From Prorocentrum cordatum (lineage: Eukaryota > Sar > Dinophyceae > Prorocentrales > Prorocentraceae): a stretch of DNA of 64,000 bases. The stretch is from the NCBI GenBank assembly GCA_963575745.1, contig CAUYUJ010016493.1, positions 445,745-509,744 on the forward strand, given 5' to 3'. Under the pieces are notes generated by a model. That model saw nothing but the letters and a program-made list of their open reading frames with translations. It was not told the DNA's origin and ran no database searches. How positions within the stretch are numbered: the stretch's first letter is position 1; each line of letters starts with the position of its first letter. A program made the translations under genes and the position numbers. This document shows positions 21,531 through 30,784 of this stretch, one piece after another.

Positions 21531-21644
21531 TGCCATGTGGTACCCACCGTCACGGTCTTAAGAGATTTTGCAAACCAAGTTGCGGGTGGGTCGGTGGGAT
21601 GTTTGCGCGAGCAGTGGAGTGGACAACTCATTGCGAACAGAAAT

Positions 21645-21775
21645 TAATTGCACCACATAGATTGCACCACGCATATTGCTCTACATGTGTTGCACACCAT
21701 GGAGTGTCCCAAACTAGTTACACCACAGACATTGCATCACATATATTACACAACACCGATTGCGCAACATAGATG
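21645..21775. repeat. TTGCACCACATAGA minisatellite, locus 2
   Basis: ATTGCACCACATAGATTGCA-CCACGCATATTGC and similar 15-18-base units; the same family as 16581-16695. Confidence 0.85.
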
Positions 21776-22069
21776 GCTATAATCAATGTGTGTAGAGGCT
21801 CGCGCTGGCTGACGATAACTATACACATATATACATAGATATACCTACATACACATAGAGAGATAGAGAGCGAAAGTGCGTGAGAGAGAGAGAGACAGAG
21901 AGACAGTGAGAAGGAGAGTGGGACAGAGAGGCGAGCAAGAGAGAGAGAGAGAGACAAAACAAAAAAAATAGAGAGACGCGCCGCAGGCGAGCTCAGCGTC
22001 CTGGACCAGCAGCTCAGCAGCCAGGAGGCGACCACGACAACCGACGACCGACGACGGACGACCGACGAC

Positions 22070-22128
<59 letters not shown>

Positions 22129-22250
22129 GCGGCGCCGGTGGCGGCGGACGACCGACGACTGACGACCGACACCGACGTTCGACGTCCCGCCCCAGGGCTC
22201 CCGACCCCTGGGGGTAGCTTTGCGTCCTGGATCCGTTTTTGATTCGAGCA
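21776..22250. repeat. Microsatellite block: (TA/CA)n, (GA)n, (GAC)n, (GGC)n
   Basis: TATACATAGATATACC near 21830, GA-rich 21855-21975, CGACGACGAC from about 22030 to 22115, then GGCGGC to 22150. Nothing coding recognised. Confidence 0.85.
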
Positions 22251-22479
22251 GTGGCGAAGCGTCCTGGCTCGCCTATAGCCCCACCAAACAATTTTATAAG
22301 AACCTTGTGTGGTTTCCACGACATGTTCTTAGAACATTTCTGGCGGAGTCTGTCTTGTTGTAACACATCGGGTTTACGTTCTCTGGACGTTGTTTTTGTT
22401 ATTAGAACATTTTGAGGTTCTAAGAACATTTCGTGGTAGGACTATAGGAATGCCGGGACGGTCGGTCACTGCTCAATTT
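22251..22479 (+). mobile_element. Dispersed inverted-repeat element, family E, copy 2
   Basis: Same ends, length and internal TTCCACGACATGTTCTTAGA / TTCTAAGAACATTTCGTGGT arms as 9229-9457. This copy has more mismatches between its arms. Confidence 0.85.
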
Positions 22480-23112
22480 GATGGCCCCGGGCCCGAGCAC
22501 GGGTCCCGGAGGCTGGAATCGAGGAAAAAACGCCAAGACTGAAAACATACATATCGTCGGAGATTCGGGGTGCAAGAACTGACCATCTGCTCCCCATACC
22601 TCTCCAGAGGTGCGCTCTGACCAGCATGTCGAGCCGAATCCAACAGGGGCGACGGGGCAAGGGCAGCAGTATCGGCATTTGCCCCTGGTCGAACCTTACG
22701 ATCCGAAGCGCGTCTCCCCCTCCCCCCCTCTGACCTGGCATCGGCGTCACCCCAGCATACTTCTACTATATGTGCGTCGCTCCCCGGGGGCGATGCGCGC
22801 ACCGAGAAATCTTATAGTATATGCGTCGTGGCGGGCGCTTTCTGGCCACACCGCTCGGGAAACGATGCACTACAAGATGGGTATACTATATGTTTGGGTC
22901 GGACGCGCGCCTCCAAGGAGAACATATAGTACTAGTACGTCTTTGTGCGTCCCATGGCAGCGCCGCCGCGGCAGGTCGTCGAGATCGGGGAGAACGGCGC
23001 CGTCGACCCCGCCGGGCGCTCGTCGGGGGGCGCCTCCCGCGCGGCAGTGGGAAGGTTCCCGAGGCGGAGGCCTCTCCTCTCGGCGGCGCGCCTGCGCGGG
23101 GGAGACGGCTCA
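22480..23112. other. Unassigned sequence with dispersed ACTATATG motifs
   Basis: ACTATATGTGCGTCG, ATAGTATATGCGTCG, ACTATATGTTTGGGTCG and ACATATAGTACTAG lie between 22765 and 22940 in alternating orientation. No gene recognised. Confidence 0.4.
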
Positions 23113-23276
23113 GAGGGTTCCCATCCTCCTCCTCCTCCTCCTCCTCCTCCCCCCTCCCCCTCCCCCTCCCCCTTCCCCCCTCCCCCTCCTCCTCCTCCTC
23201 CTCCTCCTCCCTCCTCCTCCTCCTCCTCCTCCTCCTCCTCCTCCTCCTCCTCCTCCTCCTCCTCCTCCTCCTCAGC
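23113..23276. repeat. (CCT)n / (CCCTCC)n tract
   Basis: Polypyrimidine tract of about 160 bases. Confidence 0.95.
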
Positions 23277-23334
23277 AGGAGGTTTTCGGACGACTTCGTC
23301 GGTGTTCGGCGGTGTTCCAGCGTCGGGACGCGTT

Positions 23335-23525
23335 CCAGCAGCTGCGCCTCGCCGAGAGCCTGCGGGGGGTGCCCCGACCATCCCGAACGGCCGCCGGAGG
23401 TCCGAGCGACGTCCCGAAGATCAGCTTCGGCGGCGCGCGGGGGGGGGAGGCGAGAGGGGGCAAGCCTCCTCATACGGCGGCGGGGCTTCTCGGAGGCCTT
23501 CCGGCCTTCTGAGAAGCCCCCCTGT
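23335..23525 (-). repeat. Dispersed repeat H, copy 2
   Basis: Reverse complement of the 7600-7785 block: CAGCTGCGCCTCGCCGAGAG, TCCCGAACGGCCGCCGGAG and GGCCTTCTGAGAAGCCCCC occur in mirror order. Confidence 0.7.
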
Positions 23526-24497
23526 CAACGGCACCGTAACGGGTACTTACTAACGGGTACTTTGAAATGTTGCCGAAAGTTGCCACTTTAGGGCCTTTTT
23601 CTTGCATTGCAGCTTTGCCCACATCGGGAAGGGTTGGGTTCGCTGGGTCACTGGCCAAAGTACCCGTTTGTGGAGTCCCCGTTTGAGGGGCGCTGACCCT
23701 GGGTTTGCGGAGAGAGGGCTCAGGGAGTTCCTGAGGCCAGAGGCCTTCTGAGCCTCCCACCTGCCTTCCCGGCTGGGCGCGCCGCCCAGCTCGGGTCTTC
23801 GGAGCGTCCGTGCCAAAGCAGCGGCCTGGGGCGGGGGAGCATGCTCGGGCTCAGGACGGAGGGTCAGCACGGAGGTTTGCCAGACATTTTCGGCGTTTGG
23901 AGGCCGTTTTTGGCGCTCCGGGGGCCGTCGCAAATCCAGGGCGAAACAAAGATGCCCCCGAGAGGTGATTGCGAGAGCCAGGCAACGCTACAACGCATCC
24001 GTCGTTCATAACGGTAAACATCCTAAGAACGCCATGCCCCTCACCTTGCCTAGGTATGGCGAGCTCGGCCCACACGATGGCCAGTGCTCCCGTCCGCGGC
24101 TGCACCCATCGGCCGACTGGTGGCCCTCCTCCCTCTCCGCCTCCTCCTCCTCACCCGGCTCCTCCCTCTCTTCAGGAGCGAAAGAAGGACGTACACGTAC
24201 ATGAATCCACGCTGTTTTCGAGATTTCGCATTGCGCGAATATTCGTATCACGCGCGTACGTCCTTTGTGGGCTCCTCCCTCTCCTCCCCCCCCATCAACT
24301 CATGATGGAGCTGATGCATATGATGCCCCTCGCGCGAGCGCGCGATCTTGGCGCCGATCCTTCCCGTCATCCTCCCCGTCCCCCTCGGGCTGGGCCGCCG
24401 GCACCTTCTCCCTGGACACCCAGAGCGCCGCGGCTCTGTGCGCACCGTGGCTCCCCAGAGGTCTGGACCTACGTCCGCAGGCCGAAAGATTTCAGGA
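23526..24497. other. Unassigned sequence
   Basis: ACGGGTACTT direct repeats at 23537-23563 (with AAAGTACCCG inverted near 23656), and a weak repeat H fragment at 23725-23820. No credible gene. Confidence 0.35.
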
Positions 24498-24653
24498 GGG
24501 GAAAAAACACACAGACACAATTAATCCTCGATTCCCAAGAAAATATGGGAAAATATGGGAAGTGGGGGGGAAGACAGAAACCCAGAAAATATGGGAAAAT
24601 ATGGGGAATCTGTTTATTTGTGTGTATTTATTTGTGTGTCCTGGGGCCCCTTC
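24498..24653 (+). repeat. Dispersed repeat, family D, copy 3
   Basis: GGGGAAAAAACACACAGACA-CAATTAATCCTCGATTCCC ... TTTGTGTGTCCTGGGGCCCC-TTC. AAAATATGGG is repeated four times inside. Confidence 0.9.
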
Positions 24654-25086
24654 ACACATGTCGGAAGCGACGCGCCGATCCCCTCTGTTCTCCTCCCACC
24701 TCCGCTTGCCTCTTCCCCCATCCTTCCCCTCTTCATCCTGGGAAGACCCCCCTCCCCCGCAGAATCATAGCATTGGTCTGCAGATCCACAGTTCCGTGGA
24801 TAGCATGATGTTTCGCTTGCGGTGCTCCGCGGATCCCATTTCCCCTGGGTCCCGGATGTTAATTATTATTATGTATTCATTCCCAGGAAATAAATGGATC
24901 CATCGTTTTTTCACACGCAGGAAATTGGATCCGCGCAACACAGAAATAGGATCCACGAAACTCGCCCACACGCGAAAAGGGATCAAATTGGATCCGTTGG
25001 TGTTCTCATATTTTTAGTCCAAGAGGAAAAAACTTTCGGCCTGGGGATGTATTCCCGAGGACTGGTTCTTCATCCTGAGTCGTTTC
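24654..25086. other. Unassigned sequence with GGATCC repeats
   Basis: AATGGATCC, TTGGATCCGCG, TAGGATCCACG and TTGGATCCG recur at 24893-25000. It may be the 5' flank or decayed body of the non-LTR remnant that follows. Confidence 0.35.
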
Positions 25087-25431
25087 TTGATAGTAGAGGA
25101 CTGGCCTACGGTATACTTCACACGGAAGTGGGAATGGGCATCGCGCGTCGCAACCCACGACTACGACAGATGGACGCGGCTCTCACTACAGTGGACCCCG
25201 AACACCCACGACCCACGCCAAATCCTACGACGCCACGGAGGACAACGGAAAAGATGGGATGCCGAAATCACACAATTCGTACGCACAGTCACTACACACG
25301 AGGGAGACGACGACCACAAAAGGTGGATACACATTGCGACGGACAAGAAAGCATGCTCGGCGTTGGAGCCGAAATTTCTGGCTTCTGTCACTTGTGGGGA
25401 TTGCGCGCGAAACTCCCACTTCACGGTCTGA
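25087..25431 (+). pseudogene. Non-LTR retrotransposon reverse transcriptase, C-terminal fragment
   Basis: An open frame of about 114 codons contains KWEWASRVA, YDRWTRLSLQW and GGQRKRWDAEI. This fits the W-GHVAR ... DRW ... LW ... GR--RWDD-I pattern found just after the RT domain in many non-LTR (LINE) elements. No catalytic RT motif and no upstream RT are visible, so only the 3' end remains, as expected for 5'-truncated LINE copies. The frame has no stop but also no credible own start. Similarity is from remembered family patterns; a profile search was not possible. Confidence 0.65.
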
Positions 25432-25452
25432 GGAGTCCGTCCTCCTCCTCCT

Positions 25453-25592
25453 TCCCTGACCTTCCAGAGAGCTATTTTTTAGCACGGGAGGCCTCAAAAC
25501 CTAAAAAACTAAACGAAACAGCCTAAAATCAAGACGTTGAATAGCTCTGGGATAGGTTTTTAAGTCGCTTGGCCCTCCTGGAAGGTCAGGGT
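25453..25592. repeat. Short inverted repeat after the non-LTR remnant
   Basis: CCCTGACCTTCCAG (25457) and CTGGAAGGTCAGGG (25579) are exact complements about 110 bases apart. AGAGCTATTTTTTAGC and GAATAGCTCTGGGAT also pair loosely. Confidence 0.7.
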
Positions 25593-25760
25593 TCCTTCCC
25601 CCTCGACTAAGGTTCTTTCTCGGCGCTCCGGCGCCACCGCCGGGCTCTCGTAGGGCCGTCCCCGCCGGGACGACTGACTGGCGCTTCGCCTCGCCTCGCC
25701 TCGTTTCTTGACAGACCGTGGGGCTCAGTCATTGTATTGTCTTTTTCATGGGAGCCTCAG
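25593..25760. other. Unassigned sequence
   Basis: CGCCTCGCCTCGCCTCG short repeat near 25685; otherwise nothing recognised. Confidence 0.3.
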
Positions 25761-25942
25761 CTGGGATGACCGTGGGGGTTCCTAAGTGGATAGGGGGGTT
25801 ACAAGTGGGTGCCAAGGTGGGTTATATCTGGCCCAATCTGGCTTTGTGACCCACTTATAAGCCAGGTTGGGCCAGATATAACGCACCTTGGCATCCACTT
25901 GTAACCCCCCTATCCACTTAGTAACCCCCACGGTCATCCCAG
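25761..25942. repeat. Long foldback palindrome (arms about 80 bp)
   Basis: CTGGGATGACCGTGGGGGTT ... GATATAACC-class sequence on the left is complementary to the right arm ending AACCCCCACGGTCATCCCAG. The loop (about 18 bases) is TTTGTGACCCACTTATAA. There are only about six mismatches by eye. Confidence 0.92.
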
Positions 25943-26652
25943 AGAGGGTCCCCAAAGCCCTTGCGGTGTGGAGGATGACGTCCGGAGTTCGCCGGACACG
26001 GTCGACAGATGGACGAAATCTAGACGAAAGGCTTACGAGGGGTGGTCGAAATCTGCATGAAATCCGGGCGAGATCGCGTGTATGCTAGGGCCGCGGAGGT
26101 CCACCGAGACTCCCCATTCAGGCTCACCCGACAGTCAGAGCCCCCCGGGAGGGCGAGAATTGCCAAAGGCCACCAGCTAGGAGTCCCACGACGCCAGGAG
26201 ATCTGGGCCCCCTCCACCTCCCACTCGTCTTCCCCGGCTGCCCCCTGGCTGCTCTTTCCCCCTGCTCCGTTGCCGCCCGCCACCTCCTCCCCGCCCGCTT
26301 CTCCCCCCCCCGGGGTTCCGCTGGAGCCCCGCCCCGGCCCGAGGTCCTGCCGATGATCCCGGCGCAGACGAGCCACCTGGTGCGCGCGGAGCTCACCTTC
26401 ACGTCCTCGGTGGACATGCTGCCGGGCGAGGACTTCCGCGGCGGGAGTTCGGGAAGGGGGGGAGGAATGAGGGCGGGGGGGGGGGCAAGCTAGGCGCGCT
26501 CGCGCTACATTTGACACCCTCTCCCTCCCCCCCATCCCTTCCCGTTGCGTCGATGTTTCTCTATCCGCGGACGCATGCCATAGCCGACCTGGAACTCCAA
26601 AAAGGACCCCATCATGTTATGCGCAATCGGAACGGGGGAGCTGCGCACATAA
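25943..26652. other. Unassigned sequence
   Basis: No repeat or gene recognised. The frames have no conserved motif. Confidence 0.3.
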
Positions 26653-26760
26653 TGAGGAGGAGGAGGAGGAGGAGGAGGAGGAGGAGGAGGAGTTGGTGGA
26701 GCAGGAGCAGGAGCAGGAGGAGAAAGAGGAGGATGAGAAAGGAGGAGGGCGAGGACGAAC
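26653..26760. repeat. (GGA)n tract
   Basis: AGGAGG purine tract grading into GCAGGAGCAGG. Confidence 0.9.
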
Positions 26761-26859
26761 AGCAGCAGCAACTGGAGTGGAATGAGTAGGTCGAGCAGGA
26801 GGACCAGGGGAAGACGGAGGAGGCGAAATGAGAGGGGCGACAACGATGAAGCAAAGGTC

Positions 26860-26975
26860 GGATCCAGAAAAGGGGCCCGCGCTGGGGCGACAGCGCCACT
26901 CTGAACAACGGGAGCAAAGCGCCGATCCGAAAATGAGGCCCACGCTGCAGCGGGAGCACCCCGTCTTCCCTCAAC
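26860..26975. repeat. 66-bp repeat related to the 15.3-16.3 kb array
   Basis: GGATCCAGAAAAGGGGCCCG-CGCTGGGGCGACAGCG is followed 66 bases later by CGATCCGAAAATGAGGCCCA-CGCTGCAGCGGGAGCAC. The second unit is the reverse complement of the CGCTGCAGCGCTGGCCTCAT subrepeat at 15.7-16.2 kb. Confidence 0.6.
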
Positions 26976-27224
26976 GTGGGCGCCCTCGTCGTCGCGCTCC
27001 TCCCTTTCCTTCCCCGCATTGCGACGCAGCGCGCTTCTGTGGCAGGGCCTGCGTGGCAGGCCGCGTTACCCAAGAGGCTTCCGCCATTCCGCCGGCCCCC
27101 AGCATAGGAACGAACTCTCACGGGCAAAGCTTTCTGGGCCTCGTGGGCAGCGTTTGGATGCTTGTGTCACCCCTCTTTGGGGCTCATCGGGGCGTCTCGG
27201 TGGCTTCTTGGGCCCCTTCTGACG

Positions 27225-27595
27225 GTCTCGAACATCGTCGAAATCGGGGTGGAACTGCATGCGAAACTTGCCACTGGGGCCTTCGGTGGAGCTCCCTGTG
27301 GGGCCACGAACCGTGTGAGGGATGCGCCGAAATGGGGATGGAACTGCATGCGAACTTTGCCACTGGGGTCTTCGGTGGAGCTCGCTATGGGGCCACGAAC
27401 CGTGTGAGGGGTGCGCCGACATGGAGGCGGAACTGAATGCGAATTTTGCCACCTGGGTCTTCGGTGGAGCGGGGCCACGAACCGTGTGAGGGGTGCGCCG
27501 AAATGGGGGTAGAAGTGCATGCGAATTTTGCCACTGGGGTCTTCGGTGGAGCTCCCTATGGGACCACGGACCGTGTGAGGGGCGCATGGGGTGGG
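27225..27595 (+). repeat. 88-bp minisatellite family G, locus 1 (about four units)
   Basis: Unit: GGGGCCACGAACCGTGTGAG-GGGTGCGCCGAAATGGGGGT-GGAACTGCATGCGAATTTTG-CCACTGGGGTCTTCGGTGGA-GCTCC. Periods are about 80-91. The same unit forms arrays at 31795-32530 (+) and 42555-43250 (-). Confidence 0.9.
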
Positions 27596-27619
27596 AGGAG
27601 GGGGAGGAAGGAGGACAGA

Positions 27620-27690
27620 GAACGCGGGGCGCTGTCTCTTCAAAACGAGGACCCAACACCACAGGATTGTTGGGAAATCCAAGGCGCCGA
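27620..27690 (+). repeat. Conserved flank of family G, locus 1
   Basis: CGCGGGGCGCTGTCTCTTCA-AAACGAGGACCCAACACCAC follows the array here; a close copy follows the second array at 32760-32830. Confidence 0.75.
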
Positions 27691-28364
27691 GGGGGTGGGA
27701 CACCTACCGCGCGTACTGATGGCAGAGAAGCAAGTAGTATTCAAAAGGTGCAGCTGTGTAAGGAGAGGGGAGAGTGAGAAGGAAAGAAGAGGGGGGAGGA
27801 GGAGGGAGAGGGAGAGGGACAGGAGATGTGGGCTGATGTTATTTTTCCTTCCTCTGTCCTTCCCCGCTTCTTGCTTCCCCTCTTCCTCCTCTTCCTATCA
27901 TTCCTCCCGACTGCGCCTCCGCATCTCCTTTAATCCTGCTTCTCCTGCCCCTCCTCGTCCTCCTCCTCCTCATCCTTCTCAGTTCTCGTCCTCCTGATTA
28001 TCATCACCCCTATTCCTCATAGACAGTGAGCGGTTGGGCTTCCTTGCCGCTCATTGTCTTGAAGCGGGAATTGCATGACGTACACGGGTGGCGCATGGAC
28101 GATGTTCATATTGAGGTTACCGCGTACCGCGCACACGCGTCCTAAAGGCTTCCAACATGTACACGGATGGATTGTGGCTGATTTTCATCAAATTTGTATT
28201 CCCCCACGAACGCCGTACAAGTGCGTGTTACAAGTGCTCGACAGATTCGCGGGCGCAGGGCGTTTCTTCTTGAAGGTACGATTCCCAGTTGAGGCCTCAC
28301 CGAAGTGCACGACCAACAGCGTCAGCACCTGCGACCGCTGCACGGCGGCACGGCGTGGTGCTCG
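27691..28364. other. Unassigned sequence
   Basis: GA-rich 27765-27825 and a TCCTCC-rich stretch 27880-28010. The long plus-strand frame from 28075 contains no recognisable motif and runs through inverted repeats, so I do not call it a gene. Confidence 0.35.
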
Positions 28365-29182
28365 CCAGATGTGTAGACGTCTCTCGAGACGTCATCTTGG
28401 AGAGCCTGGGGGGGTCTGGGGACGGTGTTTTGGAGGGTTCTCCCACGGGGGAGGTCTGAAATGGCTTGTCTTGGAGGGTCCAGACCCCCTCCCTTTTATT
28501 ACGAAATCTGGAGTAGACGTCTCTCGAGGCGCCATCTCAGGCCTCATTTGGTCGCATGGCCACTGCCTGCCGCGATCGCAGCGGGCACGGGGAGGGAGGG
28601 CGGTCTCCCCCGCTCGAGACGGGGCCGTCGCCGGGAGCACTCTTCTCTGGACCGAGAGAAGGGAGGAGGAGGGAGGAGGAGGGAGGAGGAGGAGGAGGAG
28701 GAGGGAGGAGGAGGAGTCGAGGGGCGGCGGCGTCCAAGGAAGGGCCCCCTCGCCGGAGCAGGCGAGGGTTGCGGAAGTGTCGTTCGTGGCGAAGTACTCC
28801 AGACTTCGTAATAAAAGGGAGGAGGTCTGGACCCTCCAAGACGATCAGAGCGTGAATTACCTGCCCCGCTTTCGCTTCCAGGCAAAACCAAGCCATACCA
28901 CGCGCCTCCTCGTCAAGCGGCCTGACCAGTACAGGCCGCAATTTGGCATCGTTTGGTATCTCTTGGAAGCGAGGGTGGTCAAAAGCGAGGTAGGTTTGTT
29001 TTCCCCCTATAATACATGGGAGGGGGTCTGGACCCTCCAAGGCGAGCCATTTCAGACCCCCCCCTCGTGGGAGAAGCGTCCAAAACATCGTCCCCAGACC
29101 CCCCCAGGCCCTCCAAGACAGCCTGGAAGAGACCCCCCCCCCGAAATGAGACCCCCTCCCTTTTATTACGAAATCTGGAGTA
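28365..29182. repeat. Large nested inverted repeat
   Basis: The left arm 28411-28510 (GGGGACGGTGTTTTGGAGGG ... TTTTATTACGAAATCTGGAG) is complementary to 29005-29100 and, for its inner part, also to 28792-28845 (CTCCAGACTTCGTAATAAAA). A third copy of the arm end stands at 29152-29182. A GGAGGA tract (28660-28720) lies in the loop. Confidence 0.8.
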
Positions 29183-29344
29183 TTGAGTCGGGCCTGTCCC
29201 TATACGGGGGGGATAATTCAAGAATGGTCAAAAGATTAGTCTGGGGGCGTTTTTTTGTGCATTTTTCGATCATGTTTGAAGATGTGTTGCGTATTTGTGA
29301 TGTTTCGTCGGGCATCTGCCTGTGGGGGGACAGGCCCGACCCAA
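29183..29344. mobile_element. MITE-like element, family A, copy 5
   Basis: TTGAGTCGGGCCTGTCCCTA ... GGGGGACAGGCCCGACCCAA, with GATAATTCAAGAATGGTCAA inside. It starts one base pair after an AAATCTGGAGTA arm end of the preceding inverted repeat. Confidence 0.85.
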
Positions 29345-29443
29345 GCGAAGCAGCGACCTCCAAAACTCTGAAGAGAAAACGCCTTCGCCTGCCCCTGGAG
29401 GCGGCCGGCGATGGCGACTGGGGGGGGGCTCCAGAATCAGCGA

Positions 29444-29625
29444 GCGACGAACGGTATAAAATAAACTTTTTCGCTGTCGGGGGCGCCTGTCCCTGGGCAG
29501 CTGGAAAGTTTATACCCCTGGAAAGTTTATACCCCTACGGTGCCACCGTAAGGGTATAAACTTTCCAGCCGCCCAGGGACAGGCGCCCCCGACAGCGAAA
29601 AGTTTATTTTATACCGTTCTTCGCC
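29444..29625. repeat. Long foldback palindrome ending in AACGGTATAA
   Basis: GACGAACGGTATAAAATAAA-CTTTTTCGCTGTCGGGGGCG ... CCCCTACGGTG pairs with CACCGTAAGGGTATAAACTT ... TTTATTTTATACCGTTC. The left arm has a 17-base tandem duplication (GGAAAGTTTATACCCCT at 29503 and 29520). The AACGGTATAA terminus is shared with family B foldbacks. Confidence 0.92.
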
Positions 29626-29689
29626 CGTTAACAGAAGGCCAGCGAAGGAGATAGCAGAGCACAAGACGGGCGCAGAGGCCGAGCCCCTC

Positions 29690-29798
29690 TTGCGCGGCCG
29701 GGGGGGAAGGAGGAGGCGAGGGAGGGGGGGCGGGGGTGGCAGAGTGGGAGCGGGGGGGGGGAGGGGCAGCGGGAAGCGGGGGCGCGGAAGGTGGGACT

Positions 29799-29830
<32 letters not shown>

Positions 29831-29895
29831 GAAGAGGGAGGAGGAGGAGGAGGAGGAGGAGGAGGAGGAGGAGGAGGAGGAGGAGGAGGAGAGAG
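29690..29895. repeat. G-rich then (GGA)n tract
   Basis: GGGGGGAAGGAGG grading into AGGAGG repeats. Frames on both strands are artefacts. Confidence 0.9.
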
Positions 29896-30489
29896 CGGGG
29901 CAGCGGGGGGCGATGGGGGGAGTGGAAGGGAAGGTCGGTGCCCCTCTCCCCTCCTCCTTGCTCTCCCCTCTCCCTCGCTCCCTCGCTCGCTTTCCTCCCT
30001 CTGGGAGGGCGTGACCAGGAGCTGATACTGAAGAGCCTGGAGCAGCCAGACACGCCCGGCGTCTTCATACCAGCGCTCTCGCCGGTGCCCCCCCTTCTCT
30101 TTCTCACTCTCTGCGCCTGCTCTCCTTCCATCCACTCCCCCGCGCCTCCCCATCCACTCGGCTCCACACCATCCCCATTCATTCCTTCCCCTGCCACTCC
30201 GTCATTCCCCTCGTCCCACTCCTCTGCCTTGCTCCATCCTCTTCTCCCTTTCTCTCCCTCTTTCCTCTCCTCCCTATTGCCCTTCCTTCCCGTCCCCTCC
30301 CCTCCCCTCCCCTCTCGTATCCTTGCCCTACCTCCCATGCTCTCCATCCCTACACCCCATGGGACACGATCTATGTGAGAGGTGTGCCGGATTGGGAGAA
30401 GGGGCGACATGCCAGCGCCCCTTTAGGGGTGCAGTTGGAGTTCTCTGTGGGGGGGCACGTTCCGTGTAAGGGGTTGGCATGCAGCGGAC
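29896..30489. other. Unassigned pyrimidine-rich sequence
   Basis: CTCCCCTCCC-type low complexity. A single diverged family G-like unit is visible around 30365-30480 (GTGAGAGGTGTGCCGG ... GGAGTTCTCTGTGGGGGGGC). Confidence 0.4.
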
Positions 30490-30632
30490 AGCAAGCCACT
30501 CGATGCCAACCCATGCCAGGCAATGCCAGGCAATGCCAGGTAATGCCAAGCAATCCCAAGCAGTGTGAGGCGATGCCAGCCAATGCCAGGCAATGCCATG
30601 CAATGCAACGGCAAGCAGCGCCAAGCAATACA
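30490..30632. repeat. 10-bp tandem repeat (GCAATGCCAG)
   Basis: About 13 variants of GCAATGCCAG / GCAATCCCAA in tandem. Confidence 0.9.
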
Positions 30633-30784
30633 ACACAATGTATATGATTCACGCTTCGCGTAGCCCCACCAGCCCATTCAAAAACCCTGCCGATGAGAGT
30701 TGACGGGAAAAGGGACGAAGAGACACATATAGTGAAACAAAGCTGGCAACCACGATAAACACAGAGATTTCTGGAAACAGTGGA

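Larger units (their letters stand above)
19234..21640 (+). repeat. Macrosatellite family F, unit C, expanded to about 2.4 kb
   Basis: The head (19234-19560), a middle block (20425-20770) and the tail (21560-21640, CAAGTTGCGGGTGGGTCGGTGG) match units A and B. Two expansions interrupt it: a 103-bp tandem array at 19763-20330 and a GTC-rich tract at 20770-21530. Confidence 0.85.

Noticed and set aside
16696-21640. CRISPR-like array
   Set aside because: Repeated CGCGCG motifs have irregular spacing within a 1.25-kb macrosatellite, with no uniform repeat-spacer structure.
20549-21647. Large Ser/Val/Arg or Asp/Thr-rich proteins on both strands
   Set aside because: All arise from the GTC/CGT tract inside macrosatellite unit C.
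28075-29559. 494-codon open frame as a host gene
   Set aside because: It crosses a nested inverted repeat, a GGA tract and a family A element, and has no recognisable motif.
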